Part shown: positions 1 through 7,952 of the stretch, piece after piece
Numbering within the stretch: the first letter of the stretch is position 1
How the letters are laid out: each line of letters opens with the position of its first letter
Virus record (IMG/VR): IMGVR_UViG_3300025274_000072
Location: 1-22,982 of that record
Direction: 5' to 3' (one strand)
Source of the DNA: a virus
Length of the DNA: 22,982 bases
The notes under the pieces: generated by a model
What the model was told of the DNA's origin: nothing
Databases searched by the model: none
What the model saw: only the letters and a program-made list of their open reading frames with translations
Made by a program: the position numbers and the translations under genes

Positions 1-3000
1 AACCTGACGCGCGGGTTGCCATCATCATCCAACTCACGAACTGGTCTTTTGAGAAGGAGGTCGTCTAATTCATTAAATTGCGTAGACAGTCCCTCCCAAT
101 TAGGAGCGTAAACCTCGAATATTTCACTCCCATCATCCGCAAGCTCCGCGTGAATATAGCCAGTGTTCTCCCCCATAGAAGGTGGCAGCTTAACCTGCCC
201 ATTACTTACATGCCTAACCAGTTGAGCCATACCCTCGTGCGATATAACATAAGCGTCCCACACATAAAGCTCGCCCTTGTTATCGTAAGCAAAACGTAAC
301 TCGGCTCTCTTTCCCACACGCCCAACCAGTCCTTCAGCATGATCTCTCCTGTACTTTTGCGCCATCCTTGTTATCACATGTCGAGAGGGATTAATCCTTA
401 CCTCCTCAACCTCAGGCTCATAAGTACTGTGAGCGAAAGCTGCCGCTACTTCCTCACCAGTAAACCTTCTGCCGCGTGACCTCCCTACTTTCTCCTTATC
501 TATGGCACTCATCTCCTCGTCGATAAGAGGATCCCCGATCATGGTGTCTTCGATAGGAAGAAGCCCTATTTTCTGAGGCGCAAAGGGGCGCTCTTCAATA
601 GGCAGTGAGTCTGCCCGTTTGGCTGGGTCAATGCCGAGACGGTGGAAATTGAACCAAGCGTTGTTTCCCAGTGTCTCAGTAGCCAAAGCCCAGCGCGCCC
701 ACGGACTAGCCATCATACGCGCATGATTAACGTAGGCTGCCTTTCCCCCGAACTTACCCAACGAAAGAGGTGACATGGTGTGAGCGTAGTAGTCATGCAC
801 AGCCCGTAGCACATCATTGTACAACAAGAACGTGCCGTTCATATCGACACGCCCGCTCTGTTTTATGAGGGGATGGTTGGAAGAGAAGTCACTTTCGTCA
901 GTCTTGAGGATATAGAGATGATTGTTGTTCATAACATCATCTCTCATGGCTGCGCTGTTAGCGTATGGCTCCCCCTCTCCCTCGAACACCTCTACCTTGA
1001 CAGGCAGGGCGTCGAACTGACTAATCGACTCTCGCTGAAGTTCCGTATAGGCTCTTTTAACAGCAGGATTCCCGCTGTCATCATCCGGCATAGCGTCGTA
1101 GTTGTCGGCTATCCTCTCAAAGGATGTTCTTTCTTCTGGAGTGAGGGTGGTTTGTGGGACGGCAGTGGCAAAGGGCAGCCCACGCAGGAATTGAGCTATT
1201 CGGTGACTGGTTCTGTTTCCTTCGTGGTACGCCGGGAGACGAAGTGTGCCTGATATCTCTTGATACCCGTTTGTGGCGGCAAATCCACTACCGTAAGCCC
1301 AGAATCTTCTAATGCTTCTGTTAGCTCGTGATATGCTTTTTCCAAGGGATTGGCGGGCGCGGTTGGCTTGTTGTTGGAACTCTTGGATGGCGGCTGTGTC
1401 ATTAGGATCTCCCCAGTAGTATGCCTCTAAATATGTATCAGTTACCGTTAGGCCGGGCAAGCCTGATGACTTAATGACCTCATCGATCTTTGCCCGCGAT
1501 AATGGTTTAGGCAAAAGATAGCGAACTGCAATAGTGTTATACGACCCATCTGGATGAACGAACCCGGGAATGTTATTGTTGGGGTCACCATCCAAAACGT
1601 GGAGTTGTTCTTGATTGAAGTTGGTGGAGAACTGCTTGAGGGCAACCAGCGTATCCTGCCTGTCCGGTTCAGCAAAGCCCACCAGCAATCCAACTGATGG
1701 CTCACCCTCTCCCGCATAAACCCCCTGCGAGGGGAGTATCTGGAAAGTAGCTGTGGGAATACCGCTCAACAAGTAGGTCAGGGCATCAGTGGCAATGTCC
1801 TGCAACAGGTGAATGGCGTCTTGATTGCCCGTTTGGGCCTGCTCCTGTAAAGCAGCAAGGCCGGGGATCTCAGCATTAACGACCGACAGGTTGGAAGCTA
1901 TCTGATTGACAGGGACATCGTCTATGCTCTTGACCTCGCTGCGGTCGAGAACGTCCTGATCCCAAATAACGTAGTTATAAGTACGACTATCGCGTAACTC
2001 TATCGACCCCGGGTCCGCTGACCATTCTTCTAAAGTCTCTTTTAAATCGCGAGCATCTCTGAGTGTAGATCTTAGATTTTGGGTATAGCGTCTATTTGCC
2101 GCTCTTCCTTTAGGACCAAAAGCAGGTTCTGTCGCTAGAGCAAGAGACGTTTGCAACCGTTCCACCGAAGCCGTGGCCTGCTCTAGCGCAAGATCAACAT
2201 CCCCTGCGGTAGCACGCACAGCACGAGATGCTGCGAGATAGCCTAAATGGTACGGATTGTTTTCATCTATCTCTTCGCCATTATAAAAAACACCGATTGG
2301 TTTATCCCGACTCAACTGATCCCAATATCTAAGACCCGGAACACCTTCGTCAGCCAACGCCAAAGAAAGAACCTTCTTGGCCTCTCCCCGCTCTATGCCT
2401 TGTTTCTTCTCAATCGCCTCAGTAAGCGCGCGATAAATACCATTAACGGTTCTCTTGGGGTCCAACTGGTATGGTATGTACTTCTGAGGCACTCCGCTTA
2501 CCACATTGGTCAGAGCCTCCTGCACTTCTGGAGATTGCTTGTCGAATGCCAGATCAGCATCCATAAACAGCGCCATGTCGGCATCTGGAACGTCTATTTC
2601 ATAGAGGGTAGGCGCGTCTATGGCTGCCCTGACATCTGTACCAGCAGCAATCCATTGATCTATTAGTTGGAGTGCCTCAGAAGTAACTGCATCCGCTGCT
2701 GGTCCGATTTGATATACAAGCGAGTCTAACGATCCGCTTAAATAATCTCTCGCCAACTTTAATAACCGCTGTGGATCAGCACCTAGAGCTTTCTCTTCTT
2801 GTGGATTTCGATAACTACCAAAGAGATCGTTAAGCGCTGCTATTTTATGGCCCCGTTCATGGCTCACAATACCGGAGCTAAGGTCCACAGCACTGGGCCT
2901 AAGGTCTCCAGTCTCCCACCTACCCCGTAGAGATGGATGAGGAAGCGACCTACGCCCCCCTGCATACTCAAGAACCATTTGCAGAATGTAATTAGCATAC

Positions 3001-5456
3001 GTTAATGGAGAAACCAGTTCCTCTAATGACGGCATTTCCGAGGCAGGCACCACGGGATAACGTCCCCCAACAGGTCTGAGGGGGTTGGGAAGAACGCCGC
3101 CTATTGCACCTTTGTATTCATCACCAAGATGTTGGAGACCCGGCTCTTCCCACGTTTTTTGAGGAACACCATCTATAACAATCTCCCTGACAGCATCCTG
3201 ATTCCTCCACTCCTGCGCACGATCAGCCCTATAAGCCGCACCCGTATCCCGCACCTGCCCCGCATAATAACCCCACCCCTCCATAGTGGTGTCCTCTCCA
3301 GTACCCTGAAAAGCCAGATCTGGCTTGCCGAACACCCGATCCAAAGCCTTACCCCACGGCACGGGACTACCGCTGAACGCGCGCGCCTCTTTAACCCCCT
3401 CCTGCTTTTCCTTCTCAAGCTTCTTACTTAGACTTTCCTCCAGTTCCTCTGGGAAGTCCTCTGTTCGCGCCCCAGTCGGAATAAAGCCAGCAGGAGTGGG
3501 ATCAATGATGCGATCAAACACTTGCGCGGCGTTGTAGATTTTGGCGTCAGCAAGACCCCCCTTCAAATTCCTGAAGAAATTGAGGATACGCTGCCATATT
3601 GTCAGGGGGCGGCCCTTGAGAAAGTTCTGCCCGCTGGCGTGTCCCCTGAACAACTCGGCAGCCACCTCTTCAAGCTGCTCCGTCTCAGAGAGATCGGAGT
3701 AAGTCTCGCGCACCACCTCCATGACGCTCTTAACGGAGCCATCGTCTCTAAGCTGCCCCGTCCAATGAGGAACTTCATTGGCCGCTTCTGTTAAAGCTTT
3801 TATATCGGCAGCATCCAATGTCTTCATATCGACCAGCGCATGGATGGTCTCGTGGTCAAGCAGACCAGCCATGTAACGAGCCATCCATTTGGGATTCTTG
3901 AGAGTGGCTGGAGGTAAGCCATCAAGAGCAATCAAGATCGCTCGCTTAACAGCGGCCTCTTGAGGAATAAATATCGCCTCGTCCCCAACCTTCTGACCAT
4001 ATATGCCAGCAATGGTATCGGTAATTATCAGTGGTACCTTGTCTCCTAGATTAGAATACGAGCCAAAGCGACGTAGCAGGTTCTTGCGTATCTGACTGAG
4101 GATGGCGGGGGTGATATCGGGCTTGATGGTGGCAGTCCGAACAGTATCGGTAAGAGTGGAGATATCTGGAATAATCTGCTTCTCGGCAGGACCGATGTCC
4201 ACATGCACAGGATCAATAGCCGACGTAATGATCTCTTTGGTCTCTTCCAGAATAGCCGGTGCCTCTCCACCCACGTCTTCATCGACAGGACTGATACCCG
4301 GCAGGGCAGCAGGCGGCGTTGCGTCAATGGTTTCTTCTATGATGGGGGGTTCGGGGAGGCGGGTAGTCGGGATAGCTGCCGCAGTCTCATCCAGAATAGG
4401 AGGCTGTGGAATAGGCTCAAGAGGTATCGCTTCAGCCGTTTCTTCAAGGATCGCGGGCGGCGCGAGCGGCGGCCCCTCTTCTGCTACCGTTTCAAATTCT
4501 TCGGGGAGTCCTTCAGTAGGATCGGGTGGGGGTACTGGATCCGGTGTGGGGCGAGCAAAGGGGCCACCCACGCTACCAACAAACCCACCAGTAAGGCCAC
4601 CAATAGCAATGGCATTAGCAATATTCTCCACCCGCTGTGCCAACTGGATGTCTTCCGGGGAAGCGCCCGTAGCCTCGGTGTATTCACCCGTCGTCTCCTG
4701 AATGATCTGCTGCGCACCTTCGGTAAGCGCCTCTACAGTGAGGCCCTTCTTGCCGAACTGGAGCATCCGCTTGGCAACTGAGTGTGCGATTTTTTCTTTG
4801 GTTTTTTTCCTGAAGGGAGCAGTGAGGGCAGAGAGACCGGCCATATCCAAAGCGGCCATCGCCACACCCGGACCCAAAGCTATGCTAGCCGCCGTGTCAG
4901 GATCTACCTTTTCCTGCTCAACCAGATAATCATAAGTATCGCCATAGTTCTGGAGGAAAGATCCCGTACCAGCCCCAACACGCATCCCTACCCCTACGCC
5001 GATAGGGCCACCGGGTGCCCCTGCTATCCCACCAGCAACAGCACCAGCCAATGGCACACCTAAGGAAGCAACGCCTTGCCCTAATCCTTGACCGACGTAA
5101 TCCAGAAAAGTATCAAGGTCTTTGATTTGAGTGAGGGAGGGGACGCGAGCAACAAAAGCTTCTTTATCAGGCTCTGCTTCAAAGTCACTGACGATCTCAG
5201 AACCCCAGTCAGTGACTGTATCTGAGCCAAAGAAACGACCCAGCCCTTCGATGGCGCGCCCAGCCAAACGTGGGTTCTCTTGGGTAAGAGTGCCCCAAAA
5301 TGAGCCAGCGAATTGTTCACCAAACCCCGATTCGCTAGGCTGAGGAGGGGGAGCTTCGTAGGGGAATTGTTGATTGATGTACGCTAGAGCTTCATCTTGC
5401 GTAGCGTCATCAGGAAACGAGAACTGCTGCCCTTCAAATTCATAAAGCTGTGCCAT
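1..5456 (-). CDS. Giant polyvalent internal virion/ejection protein with zincin peptidase and ADP-ribosyltransferase-like regions (3' end outside window)
   Basis: An open frame runs from ATG at 5456 to the window edge with no stop I could find, giving 1818 visible residues. It starts MAQLYEFEGQQFSFPDD, an N-terminus style common in phage virion proteins. Residues about 115-170 are Gly/Ala-rich and hydrophobic, as in proteins that enter membranes during DNA ejection. Residues about 333-419 are a Pro/Glu repeat linker. HETIH lies at 535-539 in DHETIHALVDM, followed by EEVAAELF at 596-603, the pattern of a zincin metallopeptidase. GTGED (718-722), GWGYY (727-731), YEIDVPD (952-958), VPGLRYWD (1039-1046) and YNYVIWD (1160-1166) match, in order, the landmarks of ADP-ribosyltransferases of phage polyvalent proteins. 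A further conserved region holds RAVHDYYAH (1551-1559) and TETLGNNAW (1593-1601). It is the last of four core-type genes, in the position of T7 gene 16. No strong Shine-Dalgarno precedes the start. The gene is certain; the enzyme assignments are motif readings, and delivery into the host is inference. Confidence 0.85.
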   Translation of the reverse strand, partial: MAQLYEFEGQQFSFPDDATQDEALAYINQQFPYEAPPPQPSESGFGEQFAGSFWGTLTQENPRLAGRAIEGLGRFFGSDTVTDWGSEIVSDFEAEPDKEAFVARVPSLTQIKDLDTFLDYVGQGLGQGVASLGVPLAGAVAGGIAGAPGGPIGVGVGMRVGAGTGSFLQNYGDTYDYLVEQEKVDPDTAASIALGPGVAMAALDMAGLSALTAPFRKKTKEKIAHSVAKRMLQFGKKGLTVEALTEGAQQIIQETTGEYTEATGASPEDIQLAQRVENIANAIAIGGLTGGFVGSVGGPFARPTPDPVPPPDPTEGLPEEFETVAEEGPPLAPPAILEETAEAIPLEPIPQPPILDETAAAIPTTRLPEPPIIEETIDATPPAALPGISPVDEDVGGEAPAILEETKEIITSAIDPVHVDIGPAEKQIIPDISTLTDTVRTATIKPDITPAILSQIRKNLLRRFGSYSNLGDKVPLIITDTIAGIYGQKVGDEAIFIPQEAAVKRAILIALDGLPPATLKNPKWMARYMAGLLDHETIHALVDMKTLDAADIKALTEAANEVPHWTGQLRDDGSVKSVMEVVRETYSDLSETEQLEEVAAELFRGHASGQNFLKGRPLTIWQRILNFFRNLKGGLADAKIYNAAQVFDRIIDPTPAGFIPTGARTEDFPEELEESLSKKLEKEKQEGVKEARAFSGSPVPWGKALDRVFGKPDLAFQGTGEDTTMEGWGYYAGQVRDTGAAYRADRAQEWRNQDAVREIVIDGVPQKTWEEPGLQHLGDEYKGAIGGVLPNPLRPVGGRYPVVPASEMPSLEELVSPLTYANYILQMVLEYAGGRRSLPHPSLRGRWETGDLRPSAVDLSSGIVSHERGHKIAALNDLFGSYRNPQEEKALGADPQRLLKLARDYLSGSLDSLVYQIGPAADAVTSEALQLIDQWIAAGTDVRAAIDAPTLYEIDVPDADMALFMDADLAFDKQSPEVQEALTNVVSGVPQKYIPYQLDPKRTVNGIYRALTEAIEKKQGIERGEAKKVLSLALADEGVPGLRYWDQLSRDKPIGVFYNGEEIDENNPYHLGYLAASRAVRATAGDVDLALEQATASVERLQTSLALATEPAFGPKGRAANRRYTQNLRSTLRDARDLKETLEEWSADPGSIELRDSRTYNYVIWDQDVLDRSEVKSIDDVPVNQIASNLSVVNAEIPGLAALQEQAQTGNQDAIHLLQDIATDALTYLLSGIPTATFQILPSQGVYAGEGEPSVGLLVGFAEPDRQDTLVALKQFSTNFNQEQLHVLDGDPNNNIPGFVHPDGSYNTIAVRYLLPKPLSRAKIDEVIKSSGLPGLTVTDTYLEAYYWGDPNDTAAIQEFQQQANRARQSLGKSISRANRSIRRFWAYGSGFAATNGYQEISGTLRLPAYHEGNRTSHRIAQFLRGLPFATAVPQTTLTPEERTSFERIADNYDAMPDDDSGNPAVKRAYTELQRESISQFDALPVKVEVFEGEGEPYANSAAMRDDVMNNNHLYILKTDESDFSSNHPLIKQSGRVDMNGTFLLYNDVLRAVHDYYAHTMSPLSLGKFGGKAAYVNHARMMASPWARWALATETLGNNAWFNFHRLGIDPAKRADSLPIEERPFAPQKIGLLPIEDTMIGDPLIDEEMSAIDKEKVGRSRGRRFTGEEVAAAFAHSTYEPEVEEVRINPSRHVITRMAQKYRRDHAEGLVGRVGKRAELRFAYDNKGELYVWDAYVISHEGMAQLVRHVSNGQVKLPPSMGENTGYIHAELADDGSEIFEVYAPNWEGLSTQFNELDDLLLKRPVRELDDDGNPRVR
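4200..4460 (-). repeat. In-frame 54-bp-period repeat encoding an 18-residue Pro/Glu linker unit
   Basis: Within the giant protein, the unit (I/L)-L/I-(E/D)-ET-x-x-A-x-P recurs: ILEETAEAIP from residue 336, ILDETAAAIP from 354, IIEETIDATP from 372 and ILEETKEIIT from 402. The first three copies are exactly 18 residues (54 bases) apart; the fourth follows a 12-residue insert. The units separate the hydrophobic N-terminal region from the zincin region and probably form an extended flexible linker. Confidence 0.8.
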
Positions 5457-5473
5457 TCAGCAACTCATCACAT

Positions 5474-7948
5474 CTAGAATGGATAGACTTGTCGTGGCGC
5501 GGCAACAATGTCGCCACTGTTAGGATCACGAATAGTCGTGTGAACACCTGCTGCCGTCTGTGGAGCGACACCAGTAGCCGCTCTGATTTGTTCTAGTTCC
5601 TTTTTATATTCCTTTAATAGCTCTTTCTTCACCTTATCAGGATCATCTCCATACAGATCCTTTAGCCTACGTTCAACCCGTTTTCCTGCGAGGCTCCGTA
5701 CCCACTGATGATAAGTTTGAAGGGAAGCCTTTGATGCAGCATAAGGAGATTGAGCACTGCCAGCGCCCCAAGCCTTTCTTATTGCTTCTCTTGCCCCGGG
5801 GAGGGGGTTACCGGGTTTACCATCGACATCCTCAAACCACCTTTTCCAATGAGGACTTTCCTTGTGGCTTGCTAATATATCTTCTTCAAATCTCTGATAG
5901 GCGTCTGGTTTTCTCTTAAGAGCCGCCGCCTGTAATTCCAATGTAGCCCGTGCCAAGTCCTCTTTAGCACCCGCCGCTCTGGAGGCAGCTAATCCCTTCA
6001 TGCCCTCCAAGCCACCTCGTCCCAATGAACCAAGGGCAGTTGCTCCGGGCAGTTGCGCTGCCGCCGCCGTCCCAAATCCAGCGCGCGCTAAAAATTCCCA
6101 TAGATTCTGTTGGTCTCTTTCTTTTTGGCCCGCCAAGAGAGCACTCGCAGCAGAGGGTATTCCCGCAGCATCATCAACAGTAGCGTCATCAAGTGCACCC
6201 GGCTTCCCAGCAGCCATATTCCTGAGAGCACCCTGCCTCCAACTTCCCGGCCCCCCGAAAGCAACGGTCCTCGCATAAGCTTCACCCATATCAGGAGGAG
6301 CAAAACCCGGCGGAGTAGATGCCGCTACTAACGGCCTCTCACTCTGACTCAGAGCTAACTGCAAGTTAGGTGGATCAGGAATAGGATCAGCAATTTTATA
6401 ACCCCCGACAAAGGGCAATCCCCCAACTTTCTCAGCATAAATCCTCTTAAATGCTTCTTTATCCGCAGCACGTTGCTGCTCCATGTTTTTTCTGTATATC
6501 ACATCGTTAATCGGGGCTGCTTCAGAAAAACGACCAGTCTGAATACCTGCAAGCTCTGGGACTAGAGGCTGTACTGTTGATGGCGGAGCATCAGGCGAAC
6601 CAGAAAGCACAGTCTCTTCCTTGAAGCGTTCAGGAACCGGCAGCCCAAGCCGCCCCACTAACCGCCTACCCGCGCCCCCTAAATCAATTGCGCCTTGTAG
6701 CACTTTTTCACCTATGCCACCCGCCTGACCTATGCTTGTGCCAGATGCTGCTACCTGTGGCAGTCCACCTGTAGCTCCAGTTGTAGCTCCAGACATGAAC
6801 TGCGGCGGAAGCCATGTCCCAGATAAGGGAACTGCTTCCTCAATTCGATTTAACCAATCCACGGCCATCAGCGTTTCATCAGGTGACACAATAGGTTGTT
6901 CAGCAAGCTGTACTGGAGGCTGTGCTGTAGGCACCGCAGAAATAGCAGCCTCTTCTTCTGTTAGCGGTTTATCCCCGGCAGTAAAGAAAACATTCCCGCC
7001 AATATCCACCTTATCAGGTGTCAAGGGCGTTGTGAGGTTGCCTTGAGAATCATAGAAATCTTTAAGACTCTTGCTAATAGTCCCTCGTTTGGCAGTTAAG
7101 GTGGGGTTCTCAAAATTGAGCGAGCCACCAACAGGATTCGCCGCATTGAACGACCGCCCATCAAAGAGCGCCCCCGACACGAAGTATCTCGTCCAGCCGC
7201 TTGCTGGTAAAAGCTTGTCTACATCATGTCCTGCCTTCCCCACTGGCTCAAATTGTTGTTTTGCTTCAAGAACTTCCTTAACACTATCCCCCCATTTGCC
7301 ATCTCTGAGACGATTTATAATTACTGCCGTTACTGCAAATATGCCCTTTACATCATCCCCAGTTTCCTGATCAACAACCCTCGCAATTCTGTCTTTATCT
7401 TCATCAGTTAGGCTCTCAATCACCTCCTCAATAGACTTAACCCTACCTCCCTTAGCCATCCTCACAACACCACCTTGCTCCATCATCATGGGGGGAACAG
7501 CCTGACGGGCCATTGGTGGAGGCACTGCTCTGGCAAGAGCCTGCATCTGAGGAGGAACACCCGGTGACATCTGCCGTTGGGGTAGCGCCCTGATACCCTG
7601 CTGGGCTTGCGGGGGCATACGTCCCTGCATCATCTGAGGAGGAGGCCCCTGCATCATTTGAGGTGGAGGACGGCCCTGCATCATCTGAGGTGGACGGCCC
7701 TGCATCATAGCCTGCGGCCCCATTAGAGGACGGGGCTGCTGTGGTGATGCGCCACTAATAACATCATCAGCAACCGTAGTCTCCGCTTCCTCTACATCAG
7801 CCCTATAGGCGTCTTCCATACGCTTACGGCGATCCAACTCACTAATGATTAAATATGTATCAACAGCCCCGGGGTTCTGTACTTGCTGTAGCAAAACTTC
7901 CTTAGAAAGACCCTTCAGAATCTCTGTTATCTGTAAGATATTGGTCAT
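5474..7948 (-). CDS. Internal virion protein with SleB-type cell-wall hydrolase domain
   Basis: An 824-residue protein. The chosen start MTNILQITEILKGLSKEVL lies four bases after the stop of the preceding gene; the frame stays open further upstream, but that part overlaps the 360-aa gene and looks like shadow sequence. Residues 1-60 are a helical, charged conserved N-terminus. Residues 81-114 are a Met/Gln/Pro repeat. GGVVRMAKGG sits at 159-168. Residues about 186-325 resemble SleB/hydrolase_2 lytic transglycosylases: ARVVDQETGDD with candidate catalytic Glu195, then FAVTAVIINRLRDGKWG, QFEPVG, a SFNAANPVGG loop and VFFTAGD. The rest is Pro/Ala-rich with a charged helical C-terminus. It lies between the 360-aa core protein and the giant protein, as T7 gene 15 lies between 14 and 16. 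The likely role is local peptidoglycan opening during genome entry. T7 carries its transglycosylase on gp16 instead. The domain call is motif-based; a free endolysin role is less likely given the length. Confidence 0.88.
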   Translation of the reverse strand: MTNILQITEILKGLSKEVLLQQVQNPGAVDTYLIISELDRRKRMEDAYRADVEEAETTVADDVISGASPQQPRPLMGPQAMMQGRPPQMMQGRPPPQMMQGPPPQMMQGRMPPQAQQGIRALPQRQMSPGVPPQMQALARAVPPPMARQAVPPMMMEQGGVVRMAKGGRVKSIEEVIESLTDEDKDRIARVVDQETGDDVKGIFAVTAVIINRLRDGKWGDSVKEVLEAKQQFEPVGKAGHDVDKLLPASGWTRYFVSGALFDGRSFNAANPVGGSLNFENPTLTAKRGTISKSLKDFYDSQGNLTTPLTPDKVDIGGNVFFTAGDKPLTEEEAAISAVPTAQPPVQLAEQPIVSPDETLMAVDWLNRIEEAVPLSGTWLPPQFMSGATTGATGGLPQVAASGTSIGQAGGIGEKVLQGAIDLGGAGRRLVGRLGLPVPERFKEETVLSGSPDAPPSTVQPLVPELAGIQTGRFSEAAPINDVIYRKNMEQQRAADKEAFKRIYAEKVGGLPFVGGYKIADPIPDPPNLQLALSQSERPLVAASTPPGFAPPDMGEAYARTVAFGGPGSWRQGALRNMAAGKPGALDDATVDDAAGIPSAASALLAGQKERDQQNLWEFLARAGFGTAAAAQLPGATALGSLGRGGLEGMKGLAASRAAGAKEDLARATLELQAAALKRKPDAYQRFEEDILASHKESPHWKRWFEDVDGKPGNPLPGAREAIRKAWGAGSAQSPYAASKASLQTYHQWVRSLAGKRVERRLKDLYGDDPDKVKKELLKEYKKELEQIRAATGVAPQTAAGVHTTIRDPNSGDIVAAPRQVYPF
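7607..7708 (-). repeat. Tandem MMQGRPPPQ coding repeat
   Basis: Residues 81-114 of the SleB-containing protein are four tandem copies of an 8-9 residue unit: MMQGRPPQ, MMQGRPPPQ, MMQGPPPQ and MMQGRMPPQ. On the plus strand this appears as repeated ctgcatcat motifs about 24-27 bases apart. The repeat is strictly in frame and lies just before the catalytic domain, so it probably forms a flexible, sticky linker. It may vary in copy number by slippage. Confidence 0.85.
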
Positions 7949-7952
7949 AGCG

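Noticed and set aside
1196-1717. Short minus-strand frames of 68 and 89 codons
   Set aside because: They lie inside the giant gene in another frame; the main frame continues without a stop through this stretch and reads conserved residues, so there is no sign of a frameshift.
4102-4781. Plus-strand open frames of about 190-200 codons rich in Ser/Gly or Arg
   Set aside because: They are antisense to the repetitive Pro/Glu linker of the giant protein; composition reflects the complementary repeat, not a gene.
7607-7708. Possible CRISPR-like array
   Set aside because: The units are 24-27 bases with no spacers and are in frame in a coding region, so this is a protein repeat.
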